Position numbers and translations under genes: made by a program. From assembly GCF_021277265.1 (NCBI RefSeq), contig NZ_JAJSOH010000001.1, forward strand, positions 186,001 through 250,000: DNA of 64,000 nucleotides. Reading direction: 5' to 3'. The notes below the pieces were generated by a model that was not told the DNA's origin, did not search any database, and saw only the letters and a list, made by a program, of their open reading frames with translations. The stretch comes from Kineosporia rhizophila. GTDB taxonomy: Bacteria > Actinomycetota > Actinomycetes > Actinomycetales > Kineosporiaceae. Shown here one piece after another: positions 40,215 through 49,195 of this stretch; within the stretch, counting starts at the first letter, position 1; every line of letters begins with the position of its first letter.

Positions 40215-41755
40215 TGACCACCCTGCTCCGGCTCAGCGACCTCGGTAAGCGTTACGGCCCGGTCGAGGCCCTGCACGGCGTCGACCTCCAGGTCCGCGCC
40301 GGCACGGTGCACTGCGTGCTCGGCGAGAACGGGGCCGGCAAGTCCACGCTGTGCAACCTGGTCAACGGCGGCGTGCGGCCCTCGTCCGGCTCGATGACCC
40401 TCAAGGACCGGCCCTACCGCCCCTCGTCCCCGGCCGACGCCCTGAGCAGCGGTGTGGCGATGGTGCACCAGCACTTCTCGCTCATCCCGACCCTGACCGT
40501 GCAGGAGAACCTGCTGCTGGCCTCGGGCCGGTTCTTCGGCCGGCGCTCGGCCCGGCTGGGCCCCCGTCTGGAGCGCATCCGCGACGAGTTCGGCCTGTCC
40601 GTCGCCCTGAACGCCCGGGTGGCCGACCTGCCGGTGGGCGGGCGGCAGAAGGCCGAGATCGTCAAGGCGCTGCTGACCGATCCGGACCTGATCCTGCTCG
40701 ACGAGCCCACCGGAGTGCTCGACGGGGCCGAGATCGACGCGCTGATCGGAGTCTGTCAGGCGATCGCCGCGTCCGGCCGCGGCGTGGTGCTGGTGACGCA
40801 CAAGCTGGGCGAGGTCTCCCGGGTCGCGGACGAGGCGACGGTACTGCGCCACGGAACCGTCGCCGGCGGGGGACGTCTGAGTGAAGTTGCGGTGGCAGAA
40901 TTGCTTTCGCTGATGCTGGGTCAGAAACCCGAAGACGTCTCGAGCGTTGCGGCCGCAGCGGCCGGGGCCGGGGTCACCCGCCGATCGGTCACCCGGACCG
41001 CAGCCGAGCCGGTGCTTTCGGTGCGGGACCTTTCGGTCACCGCCGCCGACGGGTCGAAACTGGTGGACGGCGTGCAGCTGGATCTGTTGCCGGGCCGGAT
41101 CACCGGAATCGCCGGGGTCGAGGGCAACGGCCAGAGCGAACTCGTGCGGGTGCTCTCGGGAGCGTTGCGGCCCACGTCGGGTTCGGTGAAATTGAAGACC
41201 CTCGACCTGACCGACGCGCCTCCGGCGCTGCGCACGGCTCACGGTCTGGGTGTGGTTCCGGAAGACCGGCACCACGAGGGCATGGTCGCGGACCTTTCCG
41301 TGGCCGAGAACCTGTTCCTGTCCCGCCTGGGAGACTTCCGCAGGTACGGGCTGCTCGACCGAAAGACGCTGGAAGCCGCTGCCGCACAACTGATCGAGAC
41401 CTACGACGTACGGGTGCCGGGACCCCGCACGCCGATGAAGTCCCTTTCCGGCGGCAATCAGCAGAAGGTCGTGCTGGCCCGGGAGCTGTCGATCGAGGGG
41501 TTGCAGGTTCTGGTCGCCGCGCAGCCCACCCGGGGTCTCGACGTGGGCGCGGTGGCGGCCGTGCTTGAGCGGCTGCGCGAGGCCGCGGGCCGCGGCGTGG
41601 CCGTGCTGGTCGTCTCCAGCGAGGTCGACGAGCTTCTCACCCTGTGCGACCAGGTGCTGGTCAGCTACCGGGGTCGCCTGCTCGGACCGGTCGAGGCAGG
41701 AACCCCCTCGGCCGAGGCCGAGATCGGCGCCCTGATGACGGGAACGACGGCATGA
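40214..41755 (+). CDS. Nucleoside ABC importer, duplicated ATP-binding protein
   Basis: 513 residues with two ATPase halves. First half: Walker A GENGAGKST, degenerate signature LPVGGRQKAEIVKAL, Walker B LILLDEPTGVLD. Second half: Walker A replaced by GVEGNGQSEL, signature LSGGNQQKVVLAREL. This is the standard pattern for the YufO/NupO/RbsA-like family. ATG overlaps the stop of the upstream gene by one base (TGATG). Energises uptake with the next two permeases. Confidence 0.94.
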   Translation: MTTLLRLSDLGKRYGPVEALHGVDLQVRAGTVHCVLGENGAGKSTLCNLVNGGVRPSSGSMTLKDRPYRPSSPADALSSGVAMVHQHFSLIPTLTVQENLLLASGRFFGRRSARLGPRLERIRDEFGLSVALNARVADLPVGGRQKAEIVKALLTDPDLILLDEPTGVLDGAEIDALIGVCQAIAASGRGVVLVTHKLGEVSRVADEATVLRHGTVAGGGRLSEVAVAELLSLMLGQKPEDVSSVAAAAAGAGVTRRSVTRTAAEPVLSVRDLSVTAADGSKLVDGVQLDLLPGRITGIAGVEGNGQSELVRVLSGALRPTSGSVKLKTLDLTDAPPALRTAHGLGVVPEDRHHEGMVADLSVAENLFLSRLGDFRRYGLLDRKTLEAAAAQLIETYDVRVPGPRTPMKSLSGGNQQKVVLARELSIEGLQVLVAAQPTRGLDVGAVAAVLERLREAAGRGVAVLVVSSEVDELLTLCDQVLVSYRGRLLGPVEAGTPSAEAEIGALMTGTTA

Positions 41756-42858
41756 GACTCACCTACCACCCGGCCTTCACGGCCCTGGCCTCGACCGCCG
41801 CGGCCGCGGTGATCGGGCTCGTTCTGTGCGCGGTCGCCGGAGCCTCGCCTGCCACCGCCGTCTCCGCCCTGGCCGAGGGCATGTTCGGAACCCCCTACGC
41901 GATCGGCAAGTCCGTCAACACCGCAGCCGTGCTGCTCCTGGTGGCGGCCGGTTTCGTCCTGGCCTACCGGGCCGGGCTGGTCAATGTCGGCGGCGAGGGC
42001 CAGATCTGCGCCGGAGGCATCGCCGCGGCCGCCATCGGCACCACCCTCCCCACCGGCACCCCGGCCGCCCTGGCTCTGCCCCTGGTCCTGGCCGGCGCCG
42101 CAGCCGCCGGCTTCGGCTGGGCCGCCATCGCCGCCGCACTACGCGCCTGGCTGGGCACCAGCGAGATCATCACCACGCTGCTGCTGAACTTCGTCGGCAT
42201 CGCCCTGGTGACGCTGATGGTGCACGAACCCTTTCTGCTGCGGCAGCCGGTGACGTCCTCCGAAACCCTGCCCCAGTCGTCCGCTCTGATCGACGGCGCC
42301 CGCCTGCCTCTGCTCGGCCTGACCGGCTCACCCGCCACGATCGCCGTCGTCATCGCTCTCATCGCCGTGATCGCGGTCGGAGTCCTGCTGCGCCACACCG
42401 CCTCCGGCATCCGGCTCAGCGCGCTCGGCCACGCCCCCGAGGCCGCCGCCCGCCTGGGCATCCCGGTGGCGCGCACCCGATTCCTGACCCTGTCCGGCGC
42501 CGGGGGTTTCGCCGGGCTGGCCGGAGGCCTGCTGGTGGCCACAGCGCCGTTCATCCTGGCCGAGGGTTTCACCTCCGGCTACGGCTTCTCCGGGCTCGTG
42601 GTCGGCCTGCTGGCCCGCGGTTCCATGCTCGGCCTGGTGGCGGTCGGCCTGCTGCTGGCCTTCCTGGTCTCCGGCGGGATCAACCTGCAACTGGTGGCCG
42701 GGGTGCCGGCCACCACCGTGTCGATCGTCGAGAGCCTGATCATCCTCTTCATCGCGGCCACGGCCGGCTGGGCCACCCGGCGCCGGCTCGCCCGCACCCG
42801 CGACGGAGCCGGCCCGGCCTCCGACCGGGCGGCCGAACTGACGGGAGCCGGACGATGA
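41752..42858 (+). CDS. Nucleoside ABC importer permease 1
   Basis: 368 residues, BPD_transp_2 type with about ten membrane helices. FVLAYRAGLVNVGGEGQIC and LGTSEIITTLLLNFVGIAL are family hallmarks, with GHAPEAAARLGIPVARTRFL as cytosolic coupling helix. ATG at 41752 overlaps the ATPase stop (ATGA). Basic C-terminal tail. Confidence 0.94.
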   Translation: MRLTYHPAFTALASTAAAAVIGLVLCAVAGASPATAVSALAEGMFGTPYAIGKSVNTAAVLLLVAAGFVLAYRAGLVNVGGEGQICAGGIAAAAIGTTLPTGTPAALALPLVLAGAAAAGFGWAAIAAALRAWLGTSEIITTLLLNFVGIALVTLMVHEPFLLRQPVTSSETLPQSSALIDGARLPLLGLTGSPATIAVVIALIAVIAVGVLLRHTASGIRLSALGHAPEAAARLGIPVARTRFLTLSGAGGFAGLAGGLLVATAPFILAEGFTSGYGFSGLVVGLLARGSMLGLVAVGLLLAFLVSGGINLQLVAGVPATTVSIVESLIILFIAATAGWATRRRLARTRDGAGPASDRAAELTGAGR

Positions 42859-43766
42859 GCATCCTCACCCAGATCCTGGTCAGCGGCATTGGTTTCGCCC
42901 TCCCCCTGCTCGTGGCCGCGGTCGGCGAGCTCGTGAGCGAGCGGGCCGGCGTCCTCAATCTGAGCTTGGAAGGCATGATGCTGACCGGCGCCTTCACCTC
43001 GGTGGCGGGGGCGGTGGCCACCGGATCACCCTGGCTGGGCGCCGCCTGCGGGGTGCTCGGGGGGCTGCTGACCGGTCTGGCCCAGGCGATCCTGTCGGTG
43101 CGCTGCCGGGCCGACCAGATCGTGGTCGGCATCGCCCTCAACGCCCTCGCCCTGGCCGCCACCACGTTCGGGGCACGGCTGTGGCTGGACTCCACCGACA
43201 CCGTTCCCGCCTTCGACGATCTGAATCTGCCCGGACTGAGCGCGATCCCGGTGATCGGCCCGGCCCTGTTCGACCTGACCCCGCTCGGCTACCTGTGCCT
43301 CCTGCTGGCCGGCGGGGTGGCCCTGACGCTCTCGCCCCGCACCGGGCCCGGCCTGCGCATCGATGCGGTCGGCGAGGACGCGGTGGCGGCCGACCGCACC
43401 GGCCTGCCCGTGCTCCGGCTGCGCACTCTGTGCATCCTGCTCACCTCCGCCCTGGCCGGCCTGGCCGGAGCCCAGCTGGCCCTGTCCGAGGTGCGGGCGT
43501 TCAGTGACAACATGACCGCAGGTATCGGCTACCTGGCCGTGGTCGCGGTCATCGCCGGGCGCTGGCGACCGGTCGGAACTGCTCTGGCGGCAGTGGTCTT
43601 CGGCGTGGTTCAGGCCCTGCAGTACGCGCTGCCGGCCCTCGGTGTGGACGTACCGCCCGCCCTGCTCACGATGCTCCCCTACCTGGTCGCAATCATCGCG
43701 GTCAGCGGCCTGGCCGGCGCCAGCCGCGCCCCTTCGGGCCTGACCGTGCCCTTCGCCCGAGCCTGA
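42855..43766 (+). CDS. Nucleoside ABC importer permease 2
   Basis: 303 residues, BPD_transp_2 type: LVAAVGELVSERAGVLNLSL and the following EGMMLTGAF are typical of the second (YufQ/NupQ-like) permease; VRCRADQIVVGIALNALALA and IDAVGEDAVAADRTGLPVL are further conserved segments. ATG at 42855 overlaps the previous stop (ATGA). Forms the membrane pore with permease 1. Confidence 0.94.
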   Translation: MSILTQILVSGIGFALPLLVAAVGELVSERAGVLNLSLEGMMLTGAFTSVAGAVATGSPWLGAACGVLGGLLTGLAQAILSVRCRADQIVVGIALNALALAATTFGARLWLDSTDTVPAFDDLNLPGLSAIPVIGPALFDLTPLGYLCLLLAGGVALTLSPRTGPGLRIDAVGEDAVAADRTGLPVLRLRTLCILLTSALAGLAGAQLALSEVRAFSDNMTAGIGYLAVVAVIAGRWRPVGTALAAVVFGVVQALQYALPALGVDVPPALLTMLPYLVAIIAVSGLAGASRAPSGLTVPFARA

Positions 43767-43799
43767 CCTCCCCACCCCGACTCCCGTGAGGACGTCCCC

Positions 43800-44780
43800 T
43801 TGCTGATCCTGACCCACTCCGACGTCAGCCGACTCCTCGGCGAAAACCCGCACTCCGACGTCCGTTCGGCTCTTCAGCAGGCCCACACCGAACTGGCCCT
43901 CGGCCGGGCCGTGGTGCCTGCCCCACCGGCGATGACCATGAACGGCGCCTCGCTGGTGCCCATGGTCGCCGCCACCCCCACCACCGCAGCGGTGAAACTG
44001 CTGGCCGACATCCCGGCCAACGCCGGGCGCGGCCTCGCCGTGCAACGCTCTACGATCCTGGTCACCTCGGCCGAGACCGGTGAGTGCCAGGCGTTGATCG
44101 ACGGACGATTGGTGACGGCGGTGCGCACGGCCGCCGCGAGTGCCCTGGCCACGGCCTTCCTGGCTCGCCCGGAAAGTCGCACTCTGGGACTGGTGGGTGC
44201 GGGCGGCCTGGCGGTCCAGCACACCCGCGCGCTGAACGAGGTGCTGGACCTGGAAACCGTTCTGGTCTGGTCGCGTACCCCAGCCACGCTGGAACGCTAT
44301 CGCCAGGCCGTCGCCGACCTCGGGATCACCGTGAAAAGCGTTCAGACGGTGGAGGAAGTGGTACGCGGCAGCGATGTCGTCTGCACCCTCACGCCGTCAC
44401 GCGATCCCTTGGTGCTGGGCGCCTGGTTCGGCCCCGGCCTGCACGTGAATGCCGTGGGTGCGCCTCCGCGGCCGGATCATCGGGAGATCGACGGGGAGGG
44501 GCTGCGACGTTCCCGGGTGGTGGTCGACTCGCTGGCAACCGCTCTGGCCAAGTCCGGAGAAGTGGTGTTGGCTCTGGCCGAGGGCGCCGTGGTGCAGGCC
44601 GATGTGTCGGTCGAGCTCGGCGTGGTGACAGCCGGCCTCGCGCCGGGCCGCTCGGACGCGCAGGAGGTCACGTTGTTCAACTCGGTGGGGCTGGGTCTGC
44701 AGGATCTGGCGGTGGCCGACCTGCTGGTCGAACGGGCCCGGGCCCTGGGAGTCGGTACCGAACTGGAGCTGTCCGCATGA
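43800..44780 (+). CDS. Ornithine cyclodeaminase/mu-crystallin family protein
   Basis: 326 residues, NAD(P)-dependent fold of the OCD/mu-crystallin family: VKLLADIPANAGRGLAVQRS, TGECQALIDGRLVTAVRTAA, Rossmann motif GLVGAGGLAVQHTRAL, HVNAVGAPPRPDHREID. Members reduce cyclic imines, oxidise N-alkyl amino acids or cyclise ornithine; the substrate cannot be told from sequence. TTG start at 43800 after GTGAGGACG. Its place between transporter and deaminase suggests a role in breaking down whatever the importer brings in. Confidence 0.88.
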   Translation: MLILTHSDVSRLLGENPHSDVRSALQQAHTELALGRAVVPAPPAMTMNGASLVPMVAATPTTAAVKLLADIPANAGRGLAVQRSTILVTSAETGECQALIDGRLVTAVRTAAASALATAFLARPESRTLGLVGAGGLAVQHTRALNEVLDLETVLVWSRTPATLERYRQAVADLGITVKSVQTVEEVVRGSDVVCTLTPSRDPLVLGAWFGPGLHVNAVGAPPRPDHREIDGEGLRRSRVVVDSLATALAKSGEVVLALAEGAVVQADVSVELGVVTAGLAPGRSDAQEVTLFNSVGLGLQDLAVADLLVERARALGVGTELELSA

Positions 44781-45250
44781 GCGAGGCCCTCGACCACGAG
44801 GTCCACATCCGCCGCTCCATCGAACTGGCCCACCTGGCCGTCGAGCGCGGCGACCACCCCTTCGGCGCCGTCCTGCTCTCGGCCGAGGGCGAGATGATCG
44901 CCGAGGGAATGAACGCCGTGCCCTCCACCGGCGACGTGCGCGCCCACGCCGAGCTGGAGGCCGTGGTGAACGCCCGTCGCCTGGGCCCGGCCGAGCAGAT
45001 CCCCGGCGGCATCATGATCGCCAGCGGCGAGCCCTGCCCGATGTGCGCCACCGGCATGGTCTGGGCCGGCCTGTCCCGCATCGTCTTCGCCGCCGCCACA
45101 CCCGACTTCGCCCAGTACCTGGCCCCCGGGCCGAGCTTCACCCTGCGCTGCCGCGACATCATCGAAAGCGCCTCCTCGAAGGTCGTTCTCGAGGGGCCGA
45201 TCGAGGGTGTGGGCGCGCTCGAACCCTTCCTGGCCTTCGCCGCACGCTGA
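44777..45250 (+). CDS. Nucleoside/nucleobase deaminase
   Basis: 157 residues, cytidine-deaminase superfamily, tRNA adenosine/guanine deaminase branch. Zinc ligands and proton shuttle in AHAELEAV and GEPCPMCATGMVW. Length and FGAVLLSAEGEMIAEGMNAV match guanine or cytosine deaminases rather than TadA. ATG at 44777 overlaps the stop of the previous gene (ATGA). Last gene of the operon; supports a purine or pyrimidine salvage role for the importer. Confidence 0.9.
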   Translation: MSEALDHEVHIRRSIELAHLAVERGDHPFGAVLLSAEGEMIAEGMNAVPSTGDVRAHAELEAVVNARRLGPAEQIPGGIMIASGEPCPMCATGMVWAGLSRIVFAAATPDFAQYLAPGPSFTLRCRDIIESASSKVVLEGPIEGVGALEPFLAFAAR

Positions 45251-45282
45251 GGTGGGGGCGCCTGCAGTCAGGCGCCCCCACC
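45251..45282. terminator. Strong hairpin terminator after nucleoside operon
   Basis: GGTGGGGGCGCCTG (45251-45264) pairs perfectly with CAGGCGCCCCCACC (45269-45282) over a CAGT loop. It starts directly after the stop and lies between convergent genes. Confidence 0.85.
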
Positions 45283-45285
45283 CGT

Positions 45286-46320
45286 TCAGGCCGTGAAGTC
45301 GGACACCGAGACGCGGGAGACCTGGTAGGTGCTCTGCGAACCCGGCACGTCCGCGTCGGCCGCGCTGACCAGCGAGATCGGAGTGCCCGACTCGGCGTCG
45401 ACGGTCAGCACCTGCGGTGCGCCGCCCCCGGACAGCGCCGCACCGGCGGTGAGGGTCAGGGTGGCCTGCCCCTCGGTGGTGGTCTTCTCGACCTTGACCT
45501 CGGGCACGGACGCGTACAGCCGCAGCACGCCGGCCCGCACCTCGGGGCTGCCGCTGCCGCCGTTCAGGGCGTCGAGCCCCTGGTTCCACAGGTGGGAGCC
45601 GACCAACTGCTCGAGCTTCTTGCCGGTGGGCGGGTTCTTCGGCGGCTGGTAGCCCTTGGCCTCGTAGACGTCGGCGTTCTCGGCCAGCGTCTCGTCCCAG
45701 ATCTTCTGCCGCGCGGCCTCGTCCAGGCCCAGGCCCAGGCTGTTGGGCGCCGCGTCGACCATCCGGCGGCGGGCCTCCTCGAGGTCGCCGTCCACCGCGA
45801 ACCGCGCTGCCTCGACACTGTTCGCGACGATCCGCGAGAAGCCCTCGTCCGAGCCCTCACCCATCGCCTGGCGCAGCGACGCCTCGTCCGCGGCGCCGAA
45901 GTAGCGGCCGTCGTCGGTGTAGAGGTTGTAGCTGACCGTGGGATCCTGACCGTCGATGGTCTGGGTGCGAACAACCAGGGACGCGTCTCCCGACCCGGTC
46001 TCGCCGGCGGCGGTCAGGCGGGTGGCCAGGGAGATCAACTCGGACTCGACCACCGGCCCCTGGGCCACCGGGGCATTCGGCGTAGCGGGCTGCGACATCG
46101 AACTGACCGCGAACACCACGGCCGCACCGGCCGCCAGCGCACCGATCCCGGCGCCGATCCACGGGGTGCGCCGCCGACGCGGCTTGAGGAAGGCCACCTT
46201 GCCCCGGCCGGAGGCTTCCTCCAGGGCCGCCCGCAGGTCGGCGCGGGCCCGCTCGTGCGCCTCCGGCCGCAGCGGCGACACCTGCAACGACTTCTTCGCC
46301 AGGTCCATCTCGTCCACCAT
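45286..46320 (-). CDS. CU044_5270-type membrane protein paired with ECF sigma
   Basis: 344 residues. Cytosolic N-terminus with SPLRPEAHERARADLRAALE, one membrane helix (WIGAGIGALAAGAAVVFAVS, about 54-73), and a large extracellular domain of the CU044_5270 family (SYNLYTDDGRYFGAADEASL, LYASVPEVKVEKTTTEGQ, LTVDAESGTPISL). Position one gene after the sigma factor, with ATG overlapping its stop, suggests an anti-sigma-like regulator; sequence alone does not prove it. Confidence 0.85.
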   Translation of the reverse strand: MVDEMDLAKKSLQVSPLRPEAHERARADLRAALEEASGRGKVAFLKPRRRRTPWIGAGIGALAAGAAVVFAVSSMSQPATPNAPVAQGPVVESELISLATRLTAAGETGSGDASLVVRTQTIDGQDPTVSYNLYTDDGRYFGAADEASLRQAMGEGSDEGFSRIVANSVEAARFAVDGDLEEARRRMVDAAPNSLGLGLDEAARQKIWDETLAENADVYEAKGYQPPKNPPTGKKLEQLVGSHLWNQGLDALNGGSGSPEVRAGVLRLYASVPEVKVEKTTTEGQATLTLTAGAALSGGGAPQVLTVDAESGTPISLVSAADADVPGSQSTYQVSRVSVSDFTA

Positions 46321-46901
46321 TACCTGCTCCCTCTCACGCTGTTCAGTTCGGTCAGGAGAGCCGCGACCTCGGGGGTGCCGCGCAGTGTCTCGCGGGCCTG
46401 GTGCAGCAGACGCCGGGCCGTTCCGGCCGGAATGCCCAGCACCCGGGCGGCATCGGCGGCCGTCAGGTCCTCCCCGGCGACCAGGGTCAGCACCTCACGC
46501 TCGTCGGACCGCAGCCCCGCCAGGGCATCCCGGAACACAGCCTGGGCATCCACCCGCATCTGCACCATCGGCCACGGGTCCCACGCACCGCCCTGCTCGT
46601 TCAGGTCCGGCACCAGATCCTCGGGCGGCTGCGAGCGCCAGTGATGCCGGACCTGGTTCAACGCGACGGTGTAGAGCCAGGGGCGCGCGTCCGGGTACTG
46701 CTGGTCGTAGGTCTTACGGGCGGCGAAAGCGGCCACCCAGACCTCACCCAGCAGGTCCTCGGCCGTGTCCCGGCCCACCCGCCGCACCAGAAAGGCCCCG
46801 ATCGCGGACTCGTGCCGAAGCACCATCTCCACGAAGGCCTCGGCCTCGCCGGTCAGCGACCGGCCGATCAGCTCGGCGTCCGATGCTCTGCGGCTCTTCA
46901 C
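46320..46901 (-). CDS. ECF RNA polymerase sigma factor
   Basis: 193 residues. Region 2 (FVEMVLRHESAIGAFLVRRV, EDLLGEVWVAAFAARKTYD, PWLYTVALNQVRHHWRS) and region 4 (LAGLRSDEREVLTLVAGEDL, ADAARVLGIPAGTARRLLHQ). Different from the SigE-family protein at 29928. GTG at 46901 is the best start; a GTG at 46907 is possible. TAA stop overlaps the ATG of the membrane protein by one base. Its own promoter is not obvious. Confidence 0.9.
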   Translation of the reverse strand: MKSRRASDAELIGRSLTGEAEAFVEMVLRHESAIGAFLVRRVGRDTAEDLLGEVWVAAFAARKTYDQQYPDARPWLYTVALNQVRHHWRSQPPEDLVPDLNEQGGAWDPWPMVQMRVDAQAVFRDALAGLRSDEREVLTLVAGEDLTAADAARVLGIPAGTARRLLHQARETLRGTPEVAALLTELNSVRGSR

Positions 46902-46950
46902 ACCCACTAGTAGTCGGGGCGGAGGCAAAGCGTTCAGACGGCCGGCCGGC

Positions 46951-47226
46951 TCAGAGTGCCTCGGGGTTCTGCATGGCGGCCGACATCGCCTCGGCGTGCG
47001 GCCCGATCAGGATGAGCAGCCCGTCCGGCGTGAGCACGACCGGCTGGTCGGGGTAGGTACGCCGGGCCGCCTCCAGGTCGTCCTCGCCCCAGGCCTGCTT
47101 CAGCCCGGCCTCCTCGATCGGGAAGATCAGGGTGCCCTCGATCATCTCGATCCCGCCGACCGCCAGACCGGGCCAGCGCCACTGCCAGGCGGACGGGCTG
47201 CTGAGGGCTTGGTCCTGGTCGGACAC
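46951..47226 (-). CDS. Small hypothetical protein (91 aa)
   Basis: GTG at 47226 with AAGGAG 6 bases upstream. Sequence includes WPGLAVGGIEMIEGTLIFPI and VVLTPDGLLILIGPHAEAMS; predicted alpha/beta, cytosolic, no signal peptide. Not recognised. Same direction as dapA, which ends 70 bases upstream. Confidence 0.65.
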   Translation of the reverse strand: MSDQDQALSSPSAWQWRWPGLAVGGIEMIEGTLIFPIEEAGLKQAWGEDDLEAARRTYPDQPVVLTPDGLLILIGPHAEAMSAAMQNPEAL

Positions 47227-47296
47227 GGTGACTCCTTGATCCGGGCGGGGCACCGGACCAGCCTAGGTCCTGTCCGAACTCGTCCCCGCGCGCCGA

Positions 47297-48208
47297 TCAG
47301 GCGACCGGCGTGGCGATCGTCAGCAGGGCCGCGCGCAGCTTGCGCAGGTCCTCGTCGGGCGATTCGAGCAGCGGCAGGCGCACCGCGGCGCTGGGGACCA
47401 CCCCGATCTCGGCGAGCGCGGCCTTGGCCATGATCGCGCCGGAGGAGGTGCGCATGATCGCGTCGGTCAGCGGGATCAGCGCCTTGGCCACCTCCTGGGC
47501 CCGCTCCAGGTCGTGCTCGCGCACCGCCTTGATCAGCTCGGCGTTGCGGTCGGCGACCACGTTGCCCACCACGCTGACCACGCCCACCGCGCCGCTGGCC
47601 AGGTAGGGCAGGTTCAGCTCGTCGATGCCGCTGTAGTAGGCCAGCCCGGTGCGGGCCATCACGGTCAGGGCCTCGAAGATGTCGCCCTTCGCGTCCTTGA
47701 TCGCCTGGATCCGCGGGTGGGCGGCCAGCTCGACGATGGTGGCCGGGCTGAGCGCCAGGCCGGTCCGGGCCGGCACGTCGTAGAGCATGATCGGCAGACC
47801 GGTGGAGTCGGCCACGGCCCGGGTGTGCGCCACCACCCCGGCCTGGGTGGGGCGGTTGTAGTAGGGCGTGACCAGCAGCAGGGCGTCGGCGCCGGCCTCC
47901 TCGGCCGCCTGGGCGCGGGCGATCGTGGCCCTGGTGTCGTAGGTGCCGACCCCGGCGATCACCCGGGCCTGCCCCTGCACCTGGGCCTTGACCTGCCGGA
48001 TCAGCTGCAGGCCCTCCTCGCCGGAGACGGTGGCCGACTCGCCGGTGGTGCCGTTGACCACGATGCCGTCGCAGCCGGTGCTCAGCAGGTGCGCGACCAG
48101 GCTGGTCACGGCGGCCTCGTCGATGGAGCCGTCCGGCTTCATCGGGCTCACCATGGCCACCACGTTGGAGCCGAAGAGCAGGTCAGCGGGCACACGCGTG
48201 TCGGTCAT
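47297..48208 (-). CDS. dapA: 4-hydroxy-tetrahydrodipicolinate synthase family protein
   Basis: 303 residues, TIM barrel. Schiff-base Lys at about 171 (IQAIKDAKGD), catalytic Tyr at about 143 (LYDVPARTG), GTTGES phosphate/carboxylate site, and TPYYNRPTQ. Condenses pyruvate with aspartate semialdehyde in lysine and diaminopimelate synthesis. ATG at 48208. Not next to dapB in this window, so a second DapA-family aldolase is possible, but all key residues fit DapA. Divergent LysR gene 72 bases away. Confidence 0.88.
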   Translation of the reverse strand: MTDTRVPADLLFGSNVVAMVSPMKPDGSIDEAAVTSLVAHLLSTGCDGIVVNGTTGESATVSGEEGLQLIRQVKAQVQGQARVIAGVGTYDTRATIARAQAAEEAGADALLLVTPYYNRPTQAGVVAHTRAVADSTGLPIMLYDVPARTGLALSPATIVELAAHPRIQAIKDAKGDIFEALTVMARTGLAYYSGIDELNLPYLASGAVGVVSVVGNVVADRNAELIKAVREHDLERAQEVAKALIPLTDAIMRTSSGAIMAKAALAEIGVVPSAAVRLPLLESPDEDLRKLRAALLTIATPVA

Positions 48209-48280
48209 AGGTTCATCCTGACGGGCCGGAAGCCTGCGGTCCAGCGATGGATTCTTGGCGGTATTGCGTAGCCTGGCTTC

Positions 48281-49195
48281 ATGATCGATGTGACCGCCCT
48301 GCGTGCGCTGCGTTCCGTGGCCACCCTGGGCACCCTGGCCCGGGCCGCCGAGGAGCTGGGCTTCACCGCCTCGGCAGTGTCTCAGCAGATCAAACGGCTG
48401 GAACGCGAGGTCGGCGTGCCCGTGCTGGCCCCGGCCGGTCGCGGCGTGGTGCTCACCCCAGCCGGTCAGGCCATCGTCGACACCGCTCCCTCAGTGTTCC
48501 AGGCCCTGGAGCAGTGCGCCGAGGCGGCCCGTTCCGTGGCCGACGGGGCTCCCAGCGGCACCCTGCGCGTCGTCGCCTTCTCCACCGGCGTCCGCGGCCT
48601 CCTCGCCCCCGTCGTCCCCGCGCTCGCCGCCCACGCTCCCGAGCTACGGCTGCACATCTCCGAGGAAGACCCCGAACAGGCGCTGCGTAGCGTCGAGGCC
48701 GGCACCGCCGATCTGGCCCTCACCCACGACGCCGACGGCCTGCCCGTCGCCCTCTCCCCCGCCATGATCCAGCGGCGCATCCACACAGACGTCGGCGACG
48801 TCGTCCTCCACCGCTCCCATCCCCTCGCATCCCTCGACCGCCCCCTGGCCGTCTCCGACCTGGCCGGTCACGCCTGGGTCACCTCACCCCCGGGAAGCGT
48901 GTGCCACCAATGGTTCCGCCGCCTCTTCGCCTCGTCCGGAGAAGACCCCGACGTACGCCACCTGATCGACGATTTCAGCACACAGCTGTCGTTGGTGGCC
49001 TCGGGCGACGTGATCGCCCTGATCCCCCGCCTGGCCCGCCCCCCACTACGCGAGGACCTGGTCTCACTCCCCCTGAAGCGAGCCCCCAAACGCGAGGTCT
49101 TCGCCGCCTGGCGCCGCAGTGCCAACGCCAGCCCTGCCATCCAGGCGGTCCTGCGAGAGCTGACCGCCGAGACCCCCTGGCCCGAGGCGCTTTGA
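48281..49195 (+). CDS. LysR family transcriptional regulator
   Basis: 304 residues. HTH at about 1-60 (LRALRSVATLGTLARAAEEL, FTASAVSQQIKRLEREVGVP) and LysR substrate-binding domain (LRVVAFSTGVRGLLAPVVPA, AGTADLALTHDADGLPVAL). Divergent from dapA with a 72-bp gap that would hold its operator. Its stop overlaps the next start by one base (TGATG). Confidence 0.92.
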   Translation: MIDVTALRALRSVATLGTLARAAEELGFTASAVSQQIKRLEREVGVPVLAPAGRGVVLTPAGQAIVDTAPSVFQALEQCAEAARSVADGAPSGTLRVVAFSTGVRGLLAPVVPALAAHAPELRLHISEEDPEQALRSVEAGTADLALTHDADGLPVALSPAMIQRRIHTDVGDVVLHRSHPLASLDRPLAVSDLAGHAWVTSPPGSVCHQWFRRLFASSGEDPDVRHLIDDFSTQLSLVASGDVIALIPRLARPPLREDLVSLPLKRAPKREVFAAWRRSANASPAIQAVLRELTAETPWPEAL

